DNA of 15,666 nucleotides from the NCBI GenBank assembly GCA_900549885.1, contig URQA01000052.1, forward strand, positions 1 to 15,666. The letters run 5' to 3'. Below, piece after piece: positions 13,724 to 15,666 of this stretch. The translations under genes were made by a program, and so were the position numbers. How positions within the stretch are numbered: position 1 is the stretch's first letter; each line of letters begins with the position of its first letter. This DNA comes from an uncultured Eubacteriales bacterium. Lineage in GTDB: Bacteria; Bacillota; Clostridia; Oscillospirales; Oscillospiraceae. Below the pieces are notes generated by a model. That model did no database searches. It saw nothing but the letters and a program-made list of their open reading frames with translations, and was not told the DNA's origin.

Positions 13724-13890
13724 CAGCACAAGTGCCAAATTTGCCTGGCCTTTAGAAGTTTTCGGCTGTTCTCATTGGCTGTGCTTCCTTTTGCCCCGTC
13801 TTGCCAGGCAATCTGCGGCGTACCGTCCTGGCGGTCAGCCGGTTCTCCGCGCACGGGAAAAGACGCCTGGCCCTAGAGGCCGGCCCGCTC

Positions 13891-13919
13891 TTGCCTTTCC
13901 TGCATTTTTCTGGTATAAT
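13891..13919 (+). promoter_or_regulatory. Strong extended -10 promoter for the shikimate-kinase-like gene
   Basis: TTGCCT at 13891-13896, a 17-bp spacer, and TATAAT at 13914-13919 preceded by TGG (extended -10). Transcription should begin near 13926, giving a leader of about 67 bases. Confidence 0.82.
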
Positions 13920-13992
13920 ATTTTGTCTAAATATGCCCATGGGCGCAGGCCGCCATTCCGGCGTCCCCCCTGGGGTATCAGGTGAGGTCGGA

Positions 13993-14505
13993 ATGGACAA
14001 TAATATTATTTTGATCGGCATGCCGGGTTCCGGCAAGAGCAGCGTAGGCGTGGTATTGGCCAAGGCCCTGGGCTATGGATTTGTGGATGTGGACCTGCTC
14101 ATTCAGGAGCGGGCGGGGGCGCTGCTTCAGGAGATTTTGGACCGGGACGGGGTGGAGCGGTTCCTGGACCTGGAACGGGACGTCCTCTGTTCGGTGGACT
14201 GCGCCCGCTCTGTGATCGCCCCAGGGGGCAGCTGCGTGTGCCGGGAGGCGTCCATCGCCCATATGCGCCGGATGGGCACGGTGGTCTATCTGGCTCTGTC
14301 CCTCCCGGACGTGGAAAGCCGCATCCACAACCTGGCCACCCGGGGCATCGCCCTGTCCCCCGGCCAGACCATCGCGGACGTTTACGCCTACCGCACCCCC
14401 CTTTATGAGCGGTGCGCCCACCTCACCGTGCCTGCGGGGGGGCAGAGTCTGGCCGAGACCGTGGAGGCGGTCAAGACGGCCCTGGCCCGGCGGGACGAGA
14501 GATAA
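13993..14505 (+). CDS. Shikimate-kinase-like P-loop kinase (divergent AroK family member)
   Basis: The 170-residue protein has the size and order of a shikimate kinase. Walker A is GMPGSGKSS (9-17). The D-x-D strand is Asp32/Asp34 (FVDVDLLIQERAG), Walker-B-like VIAPGGS is at 74-80, the lid-region Arg is Arg117 and a late Arg is Arg134 (YRTPLYERCAHLTV). Several substrate-side signatures are changed. FRxxE reads FLDLE, so the shikimate-binding Arg is Leu58; GGG reads GGS (78-80); and the lid RP reads R117-G118 followed by a Gly/Gln loop. True AroK enzymes keep these residues, so phosphorylation of shikimate is doubtful although annotation pipelines would call it AroK. The frame is open 192 bases upstream, but ATG 13993 follows GGTGAGG and begins the fold. 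No other aromatic-pathway gene is nearby. The helicase gene follows after 87 bp. Confidence 0.8.
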   Translation: MDNNIILIGMPGSGKSSVGVVLAKALGYGFVDVDLLIQERAGALLQEILDRDGVERFLDLERDVLCSVDCARSVIAPGGSCVCREASIAHMRRMGTVVYLALSLPDVESRIHNLATRGIALSPGQTIADVYAYRTPLYERCAHLTVPAGGQSLAETVEAVKTALARRDER

Positions 14506-14592
14506 AACGGGCGGCCGGCGGCCCGGAAAAACATGCGCCGGCGGAAGGGGAGCCTCCTCTTTCACGTTGAGAACAGATAAAGGATGTCAGAT

Positions 14593-15666
14593 ATGGATTT
14601 TCGTCAACTGGGTCTCATTGACCCCATCGTAAAGGCCCTTGATCAGGAGGGCTATCTCGCCCCCACTCCCATTCAGCAGGGGGCCATCCCTCCCGCCCTG
14701 GCCGGACGGGACGTGCTGGGCTGCGCCCAGACGGGAACCGGCAAGACCTGCGCCTTCGCCGCCCCCATCCTCCAGCGGCTTTCAGAGAAAAGCGTTCAGC
14801 CCAGGGTGATCCGGACCCTCATTCTCACCCCCACCCGGGAGCTGGCCATCCAGATTCAGGACAGCTTCGAGGCCTACGGCAGATACCTGTCTCTGCGCTC
14901 CGCCGTCATCTTCGGCGGTGTGGGCCAGCAACCCCAGGTAGACAAAATCAATCGGGGGCTGGACATCCTAGTGGCCACTCCCGGCCGGCTGCTGGACCTC
15001 CACGGCCAGGGCCTGTTGGACCTGAGCCGCATCGAAATCTTTGTGCTGGACGAGGCGGACCGGATGCTGGACATGGGCTTCATCCACGATGTGCGCCGGG
15101 TGCTCAAGCTGCTGCCCCCCAAAAAACAGACCCTGTTCTTCTCCGCCACCATGCCCCCGGAGGTCATGGACCTGGTCTACGGCCTGCTCCACGACTATGC
15201 CAGAGTGGCGGTGGATCCCGTCTCCTCCCCGGTGGAGGTGATCAAGCAGTCCCTCTACTATGTGGACAAGGCCAACAAGACCAAGCTGCTGGCCCACCTG
15301 CTGGACGAGCTGGACATCCCCGCCGCCCTGGTGTTCTCCCGCACCAAGCACGGGGCCAACCGCATCGCCCAGGATCTGAACAAAAAGGGCATCTCTGCCG
15401 CCGCCATCCACGGCAACAAGAGCCAGACTGCCCGGGTCCAGGCACTGAGCGACTTCAAGGCGGGCCGGGTGCGGGTGCTGGTAGCCACTGACATCGCCGC
15501 CCGGGGCATCGACATCGAGGACCTGGGCTGTGTGTTCAACTACAATCTGCCCGATGTGCCCGAGACCTACGTCCACCGCATCGGCCGCACCGGCCGGGCG
15601 GGGAAGGGGGGCATCGCCATCTCCTTCTGCCAGTTTGATGAAAAGGATGAGCTCAAGGGCATCGAG
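14593..15666 (+). CDS. rhlE: DEAD-box ATP-dependent RNA helicase, RhlE-type (3' truncated by window edge)
   Basis: This enzyme unwinds RNA duplexes in ribosome assembly and RNA turnover. The first 358 residues are inside the window and the frame is open to the last base. Motifs in order: Q motif (GYLAPTPIQQ, 20-29), motif I AQTGTGKT (45-52), Ia PTRELA (80-85), GG (108-109), Ib TPGR (129-132), II DEAD (153-156), III SAT (184-186), then ALVFSRTKHGANRIAQ, AAAIHGNKSQ, motif V ATDIAARGID and motif VI HRIGRTGRAG. RMLDMGFIHDVRRVL and the TKHGAN...AAIHGNKSQ block are characteristic of RhlE rather than DeaD/CshA or DbpA. The ATG at 14593 has AAAGGA 9 bp before it; an in-frame ATG at 14584 is too close to that site. 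The variable basic tail lies outside the window. Confidence 0.95.
   Translation, partial: MDFRQLGLIDPIVKALDQEGYLAPTPIQQGAIPPALAGRDVLGCAQTGTGKTCAFAAPILQRLSEKSVQPRVIRTLILTPTRELAIQIQDSFEAYGRYLSLRSAVIFGGVGQQPQVDKINRGLDILVATPGRLLDLHGQGLLDLSRIEIFVLDEADRMLDMGFIHDVRRVLKLLPPKKQTLFFSATMPPEVMDLVYGLLHDYARVAVDPVSSPVEVIKQSLYYVDKANKTKLLAHLLDELDIPAALVFSRTKHGANRIAQDLNKKGISAAAIHGNKSQTARVQALSDFKAGRVRVLVATDIAARGIDIEDLGCVFNYNLPDVPETYVHRIGRTGRAGKGGIAISFCQFDEKDELKGIE

Larger units (their letters stand above)
13513..13992. other. Divergent intergenic region between typA and the shikimate-kinase-like gene
   Basis: This 480-bp stretch contains no gene I can support. It holds a minus-strand promoter for typA with its GC-rich leader (13513-13690) and a + strand promoter for the kinase-like gene. 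The central part, 13724-13890, shows nothing recognisable. Open frames crossing it are extensions of neighbouring genes in other phases. Confidence 0.7.

Noticed and set aside
13801..13992. N-terminal extension of the shikimate-kinase-like protein
   Set aside because: The promoter at 13891-13919 lies inside it, and the real ATG at 13993 has its own ribosome site and starts the fold.
14506..14540. GC hairpin after the shikimate-kinase-like gene as a terminator
   Set aside because: On the + strand it is followed by an A-run rather than a T-run and pairs imperfectly. It would only work on the minus strand, where no gene needs it.
1..15666. CRISPR arrays, insertion sequences, tRNA or rRNA genes, toxin-antitoxin or phage genes
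   Set aside because: I saw no direct-repeat arrays, transposase motifs or RNA-gene signatures on either strand.

Overview
The window is about 15.7 kb of GC-rich DNA. It most likely comes from a Gram-positive gut anaerobe of the Clostridia (Oscillospiraceae, Flavonifractor/Lawsonibacter type). That placement is inferred from strong GGAGG ribosome sites, Firmicutes-type promoters, a lipoprotein-anchored binding protein and GC-biased codon use; no rRNA or other decisive marker is present.

Region 1 (1-9298, all + strand) is a tightly packed catabolic operon whose beginning lies upstream. In order it encodes the C-terminal part of an Opp/Dpp-type ABC transporter ATPase, a lipoprotein substrate-binding protein, a four-helix membrane protein of unknown role, a cytosolic lactonase-like beta-propeller, an NTF2/SnoaL-like protein, a YhcH/YjgK/YiaL-family protein, an L-xylulose kinase (LyxK-like), an L-ribulose-5-phosphate 3-epimerase (UlaE/SgbU-like), a second cytosolic propeller-like protein with an FG-GAP/VCBS-type Asp motif, and an L-ribulose-5-phosphate 4-epimerase (AraD/UlaF/SgbE-like). 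The yiaL, lyxK, sgbU and sgbE equivalents match the E. coli yia (sgb) operon, but the decarboxylase SgbH/UlaD is absent here. The predicted core route is L-xylulose to L-xylulose-5-P to L-ribulose-5-P to D-xylulose-5-P. An Opp-type importer replaces the TRAP transporter, and three unassigned proteins probably process the imported compound. This is the most novel part of the window.

Region 2 (9299-9552) is a short AT-richer gap ending in a strong hairpin that terminates the opposing minus-strand genes.

Region 3 (9553-13512, minus strand) has two transcription units. One runs from an SdpI-family membrane protein through the epoxyqueuosine reductase QueH to a GNAT acetyltransferase. The other has the ribosome-associated GTPase TypA/BipA followed by a small P-loop protein. 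The terminator of the second unit abuts the promoter of the first.

Region 4 (13513-15666) is a divergent promoter region of about 480 bp. It is followed on the + strand by a divergent shikimate-kinase-like protein and a RhlE-type DEAD-box RNA helicase that runs off the window end. Regions 3 and 4 look like ordinary chromosomal housekeeping sequence; region 1 looks like an accessory nutrient locus.
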